Assembly (NCBI GenBank): GCA_964035575.1
Contig: OZ037851.1
Span: 372,001-436,000 of the forward strand
DNA: 64,000 nt
From: Rhynchopus sp. YZ270_cl-10
Taxonomy: Eukaryota; Euglenozoa; Diplonemea; Diplonemida; Diplonemidae
Reading direction: 5' to 3'
Below the pieces are notes generated by a model. That model was not told the origin of the DNA, did no database searches, and worked only from the letters and a program-made list of their open reading frames with translations. Shown piece after piece: positions 12,101 through 21,469 of this stretch. Positions within the stretch are counted from its first letter, which is position 1. Every line of letters begins with the position of its first letter. Position numbers and translations under genes: made by a program.

Positions 12101-12363
12101 GACAGCGCGTCCCGCATTGATGTGTACGTCAGCTGCCACACAAGCAGACCCGCCAGCGTCTGCGCACACCACACAAGCACAATCAAGAGAAACGACGTGC
12201 GTATCCGCCTTCTCAGGATCAACGTCACCACAGTCAGGAACACAAGCAGCGCAGCGGCAGCGCAGGACACGATGATGAGGCTTCTGTGCTCCCCGACCAT
12301 CGTCTTGTCGAACGACTCCAACAGCATCTCAGTTGCATTCCCAGGATTCCGTGTGGTGCCCAT
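9154..12363 (-). CDS. Receptor-type adenylate cyclase, tandem paralogue 2
   Basis: Same architecture as its two neighbours, but the N-terminus is shorter and has no obvious signal peptide before the first membrane segment. The Cache sensor (RPWYTQG) is clearly diverged from paralogue 1. The cyclase domain (from about residue 565) keeps VVFTDIVGS, TIGDSF, ADYLGPTVN and NRAARLE, so it should be active. The second cyclase-like domain (about 835-930) lacks the metal-binding Asp residues. DNA of the membrane block just inside the N-terminus is nearly identical to paralogue 1, while DNA coding for the end of the second domain matches paralogue 3, so the gene is a mosaic. A pyrimidine tract ending TTTGCAG lies 44 nt before the ATG and is a likely splice acceptor. 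A stem-loop follows the stop codon by about 80 nt. Confidence 0.9.
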   Translation of the reverse strand: MGTTRNPGNATEMLLESFDKTMVGEHRSLIIVSCAAAALLVFLTVVTLILRRRIRTSFLLIVLVWCAQTLAGLLVWQLTYTSMRDALSEQVEIMLLARTSEVALTVKKKMDAGPDMNDAAANLLDNNWLSMNGSFERAINMTQALGASRSDNDAVEMVYYGNRYGYAFGYSHQHHLLLIGTPCDELLLPPEESMFGEEFKCSVKYDIDQNCTEAMCGSAGFRERCGATCGVPTRAACSSAYEGIGAGIKVDFSDGRWLDLEGASMTAFPFPVTQRPWYTQGTTAKMQNSWTEPYVFSKGEKIGVSVVRGVREPSDPSTFLGVLAVDFTISSLDSTMRAGVPTQNSIVLLLNTNGVIMAGSLPKCSLGKKQEGHEQYAVSLMHESSNGLVRSTADALLQRFGTYQNVFNSAEVMLLHEERRMIAVRRAVMEGGLETLVVIVVPYEDVLHKADDASTEALFLTVVISVLSSLLIGGLVMVLMRPLHTLIGAVHDVAHMRLEGMESLDLRGSYLREVNVMSEAMRVLMQNMREYKSFLPEAIFDHDRVSVCKDRDAPGINSGVAAVVFTDIVGSTRLWEASPDGMLKALQQHNEVIRDAIREVNGYEVKTIGDSFMVAFDTAEEGLRFGLRVQEGMAGQEWPESILDVSPDGVVVRIGVNFGPVMVEVSDIMGRADYLGPTVNRAARLEGCCHPRTVTLTHEVLATIPDSLRTTMHIKQVARVTLRGVKEAVPVAMVVPDCLRDVYTNDTASFNPLSLPHDIMTDTTSTVSSEYSGVRCARPDGLASKSRLEKLLKFTETLEVVSSATIGHIENIMNPTSDGLTEEVTSTVNLGLIRIVTYLEITGGKSLTVAGSAGIVGWNATKQCASHVESAFRFVGLLTKSSHDKVHCGLSSGKILTGYVGTRGQRYITAVGPAMRQCIHLSCQAELIGTTALYASEERTATLVLSSRGYIRPVHEATVSGQHVLMFEMHIQRLNQWCHNKLVSLFADASECSVLSLDANEAGHEDLCWCKDYYQAYMSRDFERLLQLAIEDPVVVDVVARLQTKQVAVQPSPLCSPAPACSVPGAVHS

Positions 12364-12406
12364 GGGAAATCACCCACTTTTGCCTGTATGATATGAAGGT
12401 GATGTT

Positions 12407-12445
12407 CTGCAAAGGAAGCAAGCGTGCAAAAGCAAAGTCCTAATC
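12407..12445 (-). promoter_or_regulatory. Probable splice acceptor before cyclase 2
   Basis: On the coding strand TTGCACGCTTGCTTCCTTTG leads into CAG, 44 nt before the ATG, with no nearby cis donor. Confidence 0.55.
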
Positions 12446-13697
12446 TTTGTATTTGAACCAAGGTAGAAACCTTGGGCGAGAGTAACTGAAAAACATTTGG
12501 CGGAAAAATAGAAAACGACTTCAGGATATGACAGTTAAATGAAATAAAGAAAACACTTTTTCGTTTATCGCACCGCAAGGTTTGTGTTTTTCACTGATGA
12601 ATTGTCATCAATGTGAGTGATGTTAGTGGAAAAACAATACGCTAAAGCGGGCACGCACCATCCGTCGTTTTCCATTTCTATTCGTCAATGCTTGATAACA
12701 CAAAAAAAATAGTATGGTTGTGTGAACACCACTCGGACACAGGCTGGGAAATAAGAAAGAGTGGTTGAAACATGCTGAAACATCTCAGTCGAAAGAAAAA
12801 CATATGAGATGAACCTAAGCCTCTTGTGTTTAGACATTACATTGGCTTTCTTTTTGTATAGTTTATTAATACGCTACGTGTTCGGAAGATAAAAATAAAT
12901 AAAATGAAAAGTTGTTGAGCCTCGGGTACATGGTCACGTTACAACAAAGATTTGTGAGAAATTCGCTGCACTTATCAATTTACAATTGATTTGGTGCAGA
13001 GTGAAAGACTTGTGTAATGTGACTACACATGCCTTCGACCAAAGAAGTGTGAAAGGAAGGCTTGAAGCAAAGTGACAAATATGAACTTCACAGATCATTC
13101 TGTCGCAAAACTTGTCAGAAATGCAGAGTATTGCACAGAAACAAACAAACGAAACTTAAAAGATGAATACGGAAACGTATGGGGGGGGGGAAAGTTTCGG
13201 AGACAGCAGTGAGCGCACAGTGAATCGTCTCGTTACCCTTTTGGTCGTGTGAAAGCGGCAAAGGTTGCTCCGGTTCCTTTTGTGCTGCGAACTGCCTTGT
13301 ACAGAGCGCTCCTTGGAAAAGAAGCACTCAAAATTCTGTTCACCCACCCCATGCGAAGCGAGTCGCATTGTCGCACTTTTGTGATCTGGCGAAAATGTTT
13401 CGCACATTCTCGCATGACTGATTCCCTACCCAAATCCTCTCTCCATGATGCTAGAATGCTTCCTGCATGCGACTGGCTTCGGGTGTATGCCTAAGGAGGG
13501 TAGAGACTTGCACGTAGAAGGAAATCCTTAAGGAAATAGTGTCGCAAACCCATTTTTTGAAATTCAGGTCAAAAAACCCACCAAACGCGCATGAGGCGGC
13601 AGCAAAGTGTGTTGTGGGGCTGTTGCTTGGAAACGGCCTATGTGTCAGGTGCCTTTAAATAAGGTCCAGAGAGTGTGTAAAGCCAGCTGCTTAATAA
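12446..13697. other. Gene-free stretch between cyclases 2 and 3
   Basis: Contains decayed stem-loops near 12807, 12910 and 13160. Nothing else recognised. Confidence 0.55.
12807..12841 (-). ncRNA. Dispersed stem-loop, class A, decayed copy
   Basis: Keeps GATGAACCTAAGCCTCTTGTG and GTTTAG, but the closing arm has drifted. Confidence 0.4.
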
Positions 13698-16600
13698 TTA
13701 AGACTCGGCTGGATTGTCCTGAGAAGTGCCCTTAACCAACTCTGCCACAAATGTCTGCGGCATGCTTTCTGATGCATTCGTCAACATGGCTGGGGAAGCT
13801 TTCAATCTAGCAATGACACTGACAAGTGCAGGTTCTTCAGAAGCAAAAGCCATTAACTGTTGGTAGTTCCGTGACTGGTATGCTTCATAATATTCCCTGG
13901 ACCAGGAAGGGTCTGGCGTCTGCGTCTGCGTCTGCGTCTGTGACACATCACCAAACAGCGACACAAGCTTGTTGTGGCACCACTGGTTGAGGCGTTGTAT
14001 GTGCATCTCAAACATCAAGACGTGCTGCCCCGACACTGTGGCCTCGTGCACAGGTCGGATGTAGCCACGTGAGGACAGCACAAGTGTCGCAGTCCGCTCT
14101 TCGGAAGCGTAGAGCGCAGTCGTCCCAATAAGCTCCGCCTGGCACGAGAGGTGGATGCACTGCCGCATCGCAGGGCCCACTGCAGTGATGTAGCGCTGGC
14201 CACGTGTCCCCACGTACCCCGTCAGGATCTTCCCAGAGCTCAGCCCACAGTGCACCTTGTCGTGGCTTGACTTTGTCAGCAGACCCACAAAGCGGAACGC
14301 ACTCTCCACATGCGACGCACACTGCTTCGTTGCGTTCCAGCCCACAATCCCTGCCGACCCTGCCACCGTCAGCGACTTCCCCCCTGTGATCTCCAGGTAG
14401 GTCACGATCCTGATGAGGCCAAGGTTCACAGTGCTTGTCACCTCCTCCTTCACAAGACCGTCGGAGGTAGGATTCATTATGTTCTCAATGTGTCCGATTG
14501 TGGCACTGTAAACCACTTCAAGCGTTTCTGAAAACTTCAGCAGGTCTTGACGTCTTGACCTGTTCAAGTCGCTCGCGTCTGGGGTATTCATTTTGGAGGT
14601 ACGCACGCTCGAGGTTGATGATACGGAACTGGCTGTGTCGGAGACTAGTGGGTTCGATAGGACCAAATGACGCAGTCGTATGGGGACAACCATGGTGACT
14701 GACACCGGCCCAACCACGCCACGCAACGTCATGTCTTCAACATGCTTCAGTACAACTTCTGAACGGAACTCAGCGGACGTTTCCCCAATGATATCGCTTT
14801 GCACTGCCACCGTGCTTGGCCGGCAACACCCCTCAAGACGTGCTGCACGGTTCACTGCAGGCCCAAGGTAGTCAAACCTCCCAACCAGCTCATTGTGCTC
14901 CACTGCAACTGTCCCAAAGTTCACACCAATGCGCACCACAACACCATCAGGGGAAACGTCCAGAATCGACTCCGGCCACTCCTGTCCCGCCATCCCCTCC
15001 TGCACCCGCAGCCCAAAACGCAGCCCCTCCTCCGCAGTGTCGAAGGCAACCATAAACGAATCGCCAATCGTTTTCACCTCATATCCGTTCACCTCACGAA
15101 TGGCGTCACGGATCACTTCGTTGTGCTGCTGAAGTGCCTTCAACATACCGTCATAGCTCCGCTCCCACAGACGTGTTGACCCCACAATGTCTGTGAATAC
15201 AACTGCAGCACGGCCTTCAGTAACACCAGGTGGTTCACGGTCGACGTATGTTGTGGACTCCAAGTTGTCGTTGAAGATGACCTCGGGCAAGAAGGGTTTG
15301 TACTCACGCATGTTCTGCATCAAGACACGCATTGCCTCACTCATGATGCGCACTTCACGAAGGTACGAGCCACGCAGATCCAAGCTTTCCATGCCTTCCA
15401 ACCGCATGTGTGCCACATCGTGCACAGCACCAATCAGGGTGTGCAACGGACGCATCAACACCATCACCAGACCTCCAATCAGCAAGCTCGACAGAACGCT
15501 GATCACGACTGCGAGGGCCAGAGCTTCGGTGGAGGCAGCTTCACCGTCATGCAGCACGTCGTAGTAGGGAATGACTATCACGACAAGGGTCTCAAGCCCA
15601 CCCTCCATCACAGCACGGCGCACTGATATCATGCGACGTCCCTCATGCAGGAGCATCGCCTCCGCACGCTCTAGCGTGTTGTGGTATGACCCAAACCTTT
15701 GCATGAGGACAGACACAACGTCGCGCACCCGCGCATCTGAACTCTCATGTGCAAACAGCATATCGAACTGAGCAACTCCATCAGGTGTGTCGGGTATTTG
15801 TTTGACAAGGCTCGACCTTGGAAGACTTCCTGCCAGAATCGCCCCCTTCATGCTCAGCATGAGGACAAAAGAGTTCTGTGTGGGTACACCGGCACGCATC
15901 ATGGAGTCCAAAGAGCTGATCGTGAAGTCAACGGAAAGCACACCCAAGAACGTTGAAGGATCCGATGGTTCACGCACACCACGGACCACCGATATTCCAA
16001 TCGTCCCGCCATGAGAGAAGACGTAGGGCTCTGTCCAAGAGTTCCGGTCACCTGCGGCGATACCTTCGATGTACCAGGGGCGTTCCGTGAAGTTAAAGGG
16101 GTATTTGATGATGCGCGCGTCGGTGAAGTTCGTCCAGTCGGGGGTGGCGAGGTAAATGAGGAGGCCTGTGGCGGGGCCAGCGATGCAGCCATACCGGGTG
16201 GGGATGTTGCACGTCATGCCACACCGGTGTGACGAGAGGGGGCACATGGCCTGTGTGCAGTTGTCGTCGTCGTCGGCCCCCATGCATTTGATGTCTTCTG
16301 AGAACATGCTTTCGTTTGGGTGACGGAGGAGCTCGGTATCGGTGGTCGCGACAACGATGTGGTTTTCGAGCGCCGAATACCCGTACGCAGAGCCGTGCCT
16401 GTTGCCGTAGTACACATATGCGATGCCGTTGTTGCCTTTATGTGCTTCAGCGAAGGACTGCGTCATATTGACAGCCTCGCGGAACGTGCCGTTCAAAGAA
16501 AGCCAGTTATTTCGTATTAGGTTCGCCGAAGCAGAGTTGATGCCAGGCCCTGTGTCCATCGACTTCACAACAGACAGCGAAACCGAAATGGTGCGAGAGA

Positions 16601-16928
16601 GCAACATCGTCTCGACTTGTTTCGTCAGGGTGTTCCGCATGGTTGTGTACGTCAGTTGCCAAACAAGAAAGCCGACCAACGTCTGCGCACACCACACAAG
16701 GATAATAAGAATGAACGACATCCGCACCACCCGTCTCACGACCAACGTCACCAACAGCGCCACAACAAGCAGCCCCGCTATACCAAACGCCGCACTCGAA
16801 AGCCCAATGTGCGCATCAATACTGCTGGTGTCGAACTCCTCCAGGTACACATCCTCCATGCCTTCTCTGTGTGCATGGACTGCAGAGAAGGCGCATGTCA
16901 GCAGCCATGGTGTGACTATTTGGCCCAT
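13698..16928 (-). CDS. Receptor-type adenylate cyclase, tandem paralogue 3
   Basis: Third copy of the cyclase array, same strand. It starts with a likely signal peptide (LLTCAFSAVHA), then two membrane segments, a diverged Cache sensor (RPWYIEG), a membrane segment plus HAMP-like region, an apparently intact cyclase domain from about residue 578 (VVFTDIVGS, TIGDSF, FDYLGPAVN, NRAARLE) and the degenerate second cyclase-like domain from about 840. Near the C-terminus a 6-bp repeat encodes alternating Gln and Thr. Its N-terminal membrane block differs from paralogues 1 and 2, but about 220 bp of the catalytic core and 250 bp of the second domain are essentially identical in DNA to both. The ligand-binding part has thus diverged while the catalytic parts stay homogenised. 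The start is the first ATG, directly before the signal peptide. Confidence 0.9.
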   Translation of the reverse strand: MGQIVTPWLLTCAFSAVHAHREGMEDVYLEEFDTSSIDAHIGLSSAAFGIAGLLVVALLVTLVVRRVVRMSFILIILVWCAQTLVGFLVWQLTYTTMRNTLTKQVETMLLSRTISVSLSVVKSMDTGPGINSASANLIRNNWLSLNGTFREAVNMTQSFAEAHKGNNGIAYVYYGNRHGSAYGYSALENHIVVATTDTELLRHPNESMFSEDIKCMGADDDDNCTQAMCPLSSHRCGMTCNIPTRYGCIAGPATGLLIYLATPDWTNFTDARIIKYPFNFTERPWYIEGIAAGDRNSWTEPYVFSHGGTIGISVVRGVREPSDPSTFLGVLSVDFTISSLDSMMRAGVPTQNSFVLMLSMKGAILAGSLPRSSLVKQIPDTPDGVAQFDMLFAHESSDARVRDVVSVLMQRFGSYHNTLERAEAMLLHEGRRMISVRRAVMEGGLETLVVIVIPYYDVLHDGEAASTEALALAVVISVLSSLLIGGLVMVLMRPLHTLIGAVHDVAHMRLEGMESLDLRGSYLREVRIMSEAMRVLMQNMREYKPFLPEVIFNDNLESTTYVDREPPGVTEGRAAVVFTDIVGSTRLWERSYDGMLKALQQHNEVIRDAIREVNGYEVKTIGDSFMVAFDTAEEGLRFGLRVQEGMAGQEWPESILDVSPDGVVVRIGVNFGTVAVEHNELVGRFDYLGPAVNRAARLEGCCRPSTVAVQSDIIGETSAEFRSEVVLKHVEDMTLRGVVGPVSVTMVVPIRLRHLVLSNPLVSDTASSVSSTSSVRTSKMNTPDASDLNRSRRQDLLKFSETLEVVYSATIGHIENIMNPTSDGLVKEEVTSTVNLGLIRIVTYLEITGGKSLTVAGSAGIVGWNATKQCASHVESAFRFVGLLTKSSHDKVHCGLSSGKILTGYVGTRGQRYITAVGPAMRQCIHLSCQAELIGTTALYASEERTATLVLSSRGYIRPVHEATVSGQHVLMFEMHIQRLNQWCHNKLVSLFGDVSQTQTQTQTPDPSWSREYYEAYQSRNYQQLMAFASEEPALVSVIARLKASPAMLTNASESMPQTFVAELVKGTSQDNPAES

Positions 16929-17041
16929 ATCCCTACCATTTCCTAGGCGTTAAAGGATGTCAAGGAATGCAAAAAAATTGAAAGATAGTACAGAGCTAAA
17001 TGCGCAGTCGCCTTCTAAATGAAGCGTAAATGAAATAATGA

Positions 17042-17113
17042 GAAGTTGAAAGCACAAGCACACCACCGTTCATCAGACGCAGGGTCTCTGGTTCTCCGCG
17101 GGTTATCGAACCC
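17042..17113 (-). repeat. Class C dispersed repeat, copy 1
   Basis: Begins GAAGTTGAAAG, contains CACCGTTCATC and GACGCA, and ends with GGGTCTCTGGTTCTCCGCGG followed by GTTATCGA. All but the beginning and a few bases match the copy at 40320. Confidence 0.7.
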
Positions 17114-17344
17114 AGAGAGCACTTCATTTGGTGAGCGATTCAAAGGCCGATCCCGTCGACACACCTTCGAAGATAAGTGCAAGCACCGTGCTAGGAGACG
17201 GGAGGGTGGAAGCATAACTGCAGAGGGGTCTTCGAGAAAAAAGAAAATGCTTTTTTTTTGTCGCAATAATCGCTTTGTATGTGAGGGGGTTGGGGAAGGG
17301 GTGTGTTTGTTATGTTGTAGACCATGTCGGGGGGAAAAGTTTAT

Positions 17345-17379
17345 GAGATGAACCTAAGACTGTGCTTGAGTCACCTTAA
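17345..17379 (-). ncRNA. Dispersed stem-loop, class A
   Basis: AGATGA/TCACCT outer stem and CTAAG/CTTGAG inner stem with one bulge. Confidence 0.5.
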
Positions 17380-17484
17380 AACAACAAAATCGTCCAGAAC
17401 GCTTTTTTTTTGCTGCATCTTCTCAATTGCATTGAGACATATAATCGCGCGGAAGCATTCTGGTCTTACACTTATAGTAATATT

Positions 17485-17553
17485 GGCGACCAAAAAAGTC
17501 GTCAATTGCAAGAAAACCCCCAAAATCCGCCATTTTTTTTTTTTTTGGTCGCC
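17485..17553. repeat. Imperfect palindrome around TTGGCGACC
   Basis: TTGGCGACCAAAAAA pairs with a T run followed by GGTCGCCAA, with a ~40-nt centre. Possibly a small mobile element. Confidence 0.45.
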
Positions 17554-18366
17554 AAGTTTCTGGTCCTAACTTATTTTTTTTGTTTGTCACAATCAACAAA
17601 CACACAAAAGAGGTATATGTGATTTTGTGAACAATGCCACTCAATAAATAAGGCGCGGATTTTTACAGACAGCACACCTCCACCCTACAGGGTGTCCTCC
17701 CTATAGCATGAGACTAAAGAAAGGAGCTCTAGTCTGACGTCTTTTTTTAGTGTTCAATTTTCTTTCGAGTGTGTGTATTGACCCTGTTAACCTCCCCCCA
17801 TAGAAAAGAGAGAGAAAAAAAGAAGAAAAAAAAACGAGAAGGCATGCATGTATACCTCATACGTGACAACATCCTTCTCGGTCCCCACCGATCTAAAAAA
17901 AATGATTGCATTTTAGGGCAGAAAAACAGTTTGTCCACCCTGGATGCAAAAATACGAGAAAAATATAAAGGGAAGGAACTCTTTGTGTAGCGAAATCATG
18001 GTTTTATTTTTTTATAGCCAAACGGCTGTTCTCTGTTAATTCAAACCCCGGGAAGGAAAAAAAAAATGTGTTTGGAAAGATCGGGAGAAGGGGTAAATGG
18101 GATGGTCGGGGTATTTTTTTTTGTTTTGTGATGAAGAAAAAAAATGTACAAATCCCAAAAGAGAAATTGAAATGTCACAAAAAAAAATCCCTGCAAAAAG
18201 TTACGAAAAGAGAAGAAAAAACAAAGTGTTTGAACGATCTATCTTCTTTTTCTGTCGTTCATCTCGCAGAACACCTCAAGCTGGATACGACGACCACCCT
18301 CACAAATTAGGTGGGGTTTTTTTGTGCAATCGCGTTATTATTTTTTATTTTTCGAAAACTTTGTTG

Positions 18367-18403
18367 AGTGTACACCGCGAGGATGAGCTCCAACTTTTTT
18401 ACA
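18367..18403. repeat. CGAGGATGAGCTCC motif followed by a T run, copy 2
   Basis: GAGTGTACACCGCGAGGATG then AGCTCC and T6. It lies about 75-105 nt past the stop of the LZTR1-like gene. Confidence 0.45.
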
Positions 18404-18473
18404 CACATCTATGTGATGCCGCAGTCACTCCATGCAACAGTCATCACAGTTGTCAGCCCTTTTTTCTTCTCCT

Positions 18474-21376
18474 TCACTGCCCTGGAAAGGCGTTTGCCCC
18501 GGAGTCAACTCTTCCCTGTTTTTTCAGAGGTGTTTTGTTTTTGTTTTGTTTTTGGAAAAAAAAATTCATGATAAAGGGCAAAAATAAGTACCTCACTCAG
18601 GTTTCCCCCCTACATACCTGGTATGCTGCTGGGGGGCGCTGGATTGTGCCTGAGGGGAGTCGGACGCGGACAGAGCATTCATCGCACGCTTGGAGGAGTT
18701 CATTTTGGAGGGGGTCGGGGAGGGAGGGGAAGGAGGCGAGCGCACGCACAGTGGCAGGCTCGTGTGCAGCAAGGTCGCCGATAATCTTCTCTCGGAGCTG
18801 TTCTGCATGGTATTTGTCGGCGATGACAAGCAGTGCGCACTTCGCCTCGACCCCTTCCTCGACCATAAGCTGCCACACCTGCCGCTCGCACAACGTTCTC
18901 AACGTCGGCAGCTTTAATATATTCGCAGTCTCCATCACCCCCGCCGCAGACGTTAGGTCCACCTCACATTCCCCGGTACACATGAATTTCACTGATTTTT
19001 CGATCGCACTGTATTTTATTTTTTAGAAATATTCACATTGAGATATTCATACCTTGACGCCAAATCAAACATGACCAACCGTGTTATCCCTTCTTTGGTT
19101 GTGTCTACTTTGTATTGATGTACTCCCTTTTCTGACTTTGTTTGCAGCGCTTTGCGGATGACAGATGAATTTGCCATTAGGACTGTTGAGAGGCATCCGA
19201 TGAAGTGCGCACCTTCAGTGTCGGCACCTATGTACATATCTGCTCCTGTACCGGAGTGGAGGAGGTGGATCATGGAGTCTACTAGACGCCTCTCGGAGGC
19301 TTGCTCTGCCTTAGCGACGCGTTGGGAGAGAGGTAAAGGGGTGTCCGTGTCATGCTTGTCCCGCCTCCTTCCCGCCAAAGCAGGTGGATTAATCAAACTC
19401 AAAAAATCGGCCAACCCCGCCAGCTTCAACTCACTGCTCATCTCCGAGAGACTCTCCAGCTCCTCGTACTCCAACAACCGTCCTGTATAATAAAAATGCA
19501 GAATATTCATCAGCACATCACTGTTTTGAATGGGCAAACCCATCCGCCGTTTGTTCGCATCGAAAACGATTTCCAAAGGTTTCGAAGCACCGCAGGCAAG
19601 GTGCTTATGATATTCCTCCTCGGTGTTGGTGTCCTTCAGCATCTTCTCTACGAATTCTGGACAGCGTGCGGAGAGCACTGCGGAGTGGCAGTACCGCACC
19701 CTACCGTTCACGGAAAGCGCGAGGTCGGCGCCCCACTCTTTAGGGCGGGTCTGTGCACGACGTAGGATCTTTGCCATAGCATGGTGCAAAGACTTTGTCT
19801 CCACCACGATATCATTCGTCAGCAACAACGAAAACACGCTGTTACACGCCTCCTTCGACATCGTCGACCCAAGCTTTCCTCCGAACACCGTCAAAATGCC
19901 GTGCCTCACCCCAGCACCGCCAAACGAACACAAAGAAGAGTTGACAGGAAACTGTGCAGTGCTCTGCGTCGTAATGTTATTCCAGACCAGGTACGGCCCG
20001 CTGTATTCCCCGGACTCTGTTTGCTGGACCTGCCGTCTCACATCTTCCCCGAGAGGCGCACATTGTAGCAGGGTGTTGTTCGCTTTGTTTGACGAAGACG
20101 ATTTGGTGTCCTCCTGGAGACCACCAAAAACGTACACAAATCCACCAAGAATGTGAATCGTATGTCCCCAGCGCGGTGGGCCGTCGATTTTGATTTCTTT
20201 CCAGAGATGGGTTTCCATATCGAAGAGCCACGTGTCGTTTAGTACGTCCGATGTGTCGCAGCCTCCGTGAATGACAAGGTGATGTCCTGCTATTGCTGCC
20301 GCATGGGAAGCGCGTTTTTTAATAGGAATCGTTTTCGGTGTTTTATGTACCCGCCACTTCTTAGCCTTTACGTCGAACACCCAGATGTCATTTCCAAAGC
20401 AGATTTTCTTCCGGTCCGACTTTTCGTTTTCTTTGTATTGGCGGCCGCCAAAAATGACCAATTTCTTAGAACCGTAAAAGACCGCCGGGGTTTCGGCACG
20501 CTCCGGGAATTTTGAGTTTGCGTCAATCGCGAGGTGGGTCCATTCTTGCGTTTCGATATTATATTCGTGGACGTCGGAGAAGAGAGTGTTTGTTGCGGAG
20601 ACACCGCCGAAGATGTAGATGGACTCATGATGAACACACATTGACAGGGAGTGGCGTGGTGCTGGGGGCTCTCCTTTTGCCGCAAAGGCGGGCTCCCAGG
20701 TGTGCGTTTCACAGTTAAACTCATGCATATCGCTAGCCACCTCTGCTCCTGACCCTTCAGAACGCATGCCCCCAAAGCAATACAAGGTATTCCCCGCCAC
20801 ACATGAACCATGCCCCCAACGACGCATCGGCACAATCCCACCCTTCACCACGTTGCACCGTATTGTAGACTCGCCTCTGGGACGAATGTACTCCGGTTTT
20901 TCTTGCACTTCTTTTCTCGGAGATGCTGCCGGAGACGCAGCATGCTCACTATTCAGCAACGTCGCGACCCCTCCTTTAAGACAAGGAAGAGTATCCTTTT
21001 TCGCACAACTCCATGGATCGAGATGCGCTTTGTCATCATGAAGTTGTGTTGGTTTCGGTGAAGGAGGAGTAGGGGAAGGAGACGGCGAAGTCCCCAACCC
21101 CTTCTTCCGCAAAGGTTCTAATTGCTTCGGTAAAGGCCGCTTTGCAGGTCCAAGATGTTGCTGTTCATATTCGAAAGAGTCAGCAGCATTGTCCCCTCCC
21201 CCTTTACTCCTACCATAAGTACTAAACGAAACAGATGTCTCTCCAGCATGAAGCTTCCCGCAGGGCTTAGGGCTTGCAGAGAGAGGGTGTGTAGAAGAGG
21301 AAGAGGAAGAGGAAGTGACCGGGGCCACGTCAAACTCTTTTAAGAGATCGTCAATCTCCCCGTCGGTGGTGGCCAT
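18474..21376 (-). CDS. LZTR1-like Kelch/BTB/BTB protein, three exons
   Basis: Probable substrate adaptor for a cullin-3 ubiquitin ligase, judged by architecture: about five Kelch repeats (residues ~165-430, repeated FGG and W motifs such as YCFGG, YIFGG, VIFGG, YVFGG) followed by two BTB domains, the layout of animal LZTR1. BTB1 spans about 550-650; BTB2 starts near 690 and continues over a splice junction into a BACK-like segment. Exons are 21376-19053, 19008-18618 and 18515-18474, giving 918 residues. The 44-nt first intron is needed: reading through it ends BTB2 in a stop, while splicing joins VMFDLAS to SAIEKSVKFMCTG in frame. The last exon codes only 13 residues and is less certain. The N-terminal 160 residues are Ser/Pro-rich and disordered. 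A strong pyrimidine tract with a CAAG acceptor lies 44 nt before the ATG. Confidence 0.88.
18516..18617 (-). other. Intron 2 of the LZTR1-like gene (102 nt)
   Basis: The donor is CAG|GTATGT and the acceptor ACAG|GGAAG, with phase 0 on both sides. Without it the protein would end a few codons later, so protein comparison gives only weak support; the donor matches the other introns of the window. Confidence 0.65.
19009..19052 (-). other. Intron 1 of the LZTR1-like gene (44 nt)
   Basis: The donor is AG|GTATGA and the acceptor ATACAG|TG. Splicing joins phase 2 to phase 2 and restores a continuous BTB fold. A second CAG lies 17 nt further on and would shift the frame. Confidence 0.85.
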
Positions 21377-21421
21377 TTTATTTTAGGTATTTTTTTTTAA
21401 ACCCTATTTTGTGTATCTTCC

Positions 21422-21469
21422 CTTGAAGAGGAATGGGAGAAGGGGAGGGGAGGGGAGGAGGGGGGAGGG
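21422..21469 (-). promoter_or_regulatory. Pyrimidine tract and probable trans-splice acceptor of the LZTR1-like gene
   Basis: On the coding strand this is an almost pure C/T run ending in CTCTTCAAG, 45 nt before the ATG. The hAT transposon target duplication lies inside the tract at its far end. Confidence 0.6.

Larger units (their letters stand above)
16929..18473. other. Gene-free stretch between cyclase 3 and the LZTR1-like gene
   Basis: Holds the class C repeat, one class A stem-loop, a TTGGCGACC palindrome and the GAGCTCC/T-run motif. Otherwise A/T-rich. Confidence 0.55.

Noticed and set aside
13910-13945. A tandem repeat at the end of cyclase 3 as a separate feature
   Set aside because: It is only a 6-bp coding microsatellite giving Gln-Thr repeats and is covered under the gene.
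17075-17113. tRNA gene in the class C repeat
   Set aside because: GGTTCGA and a CCA-like end are present on the minus strand, but the T-arm does not pair with a seven-base loop, and the second copy has GGATCGA; no acceptor or anticodon arm was found.
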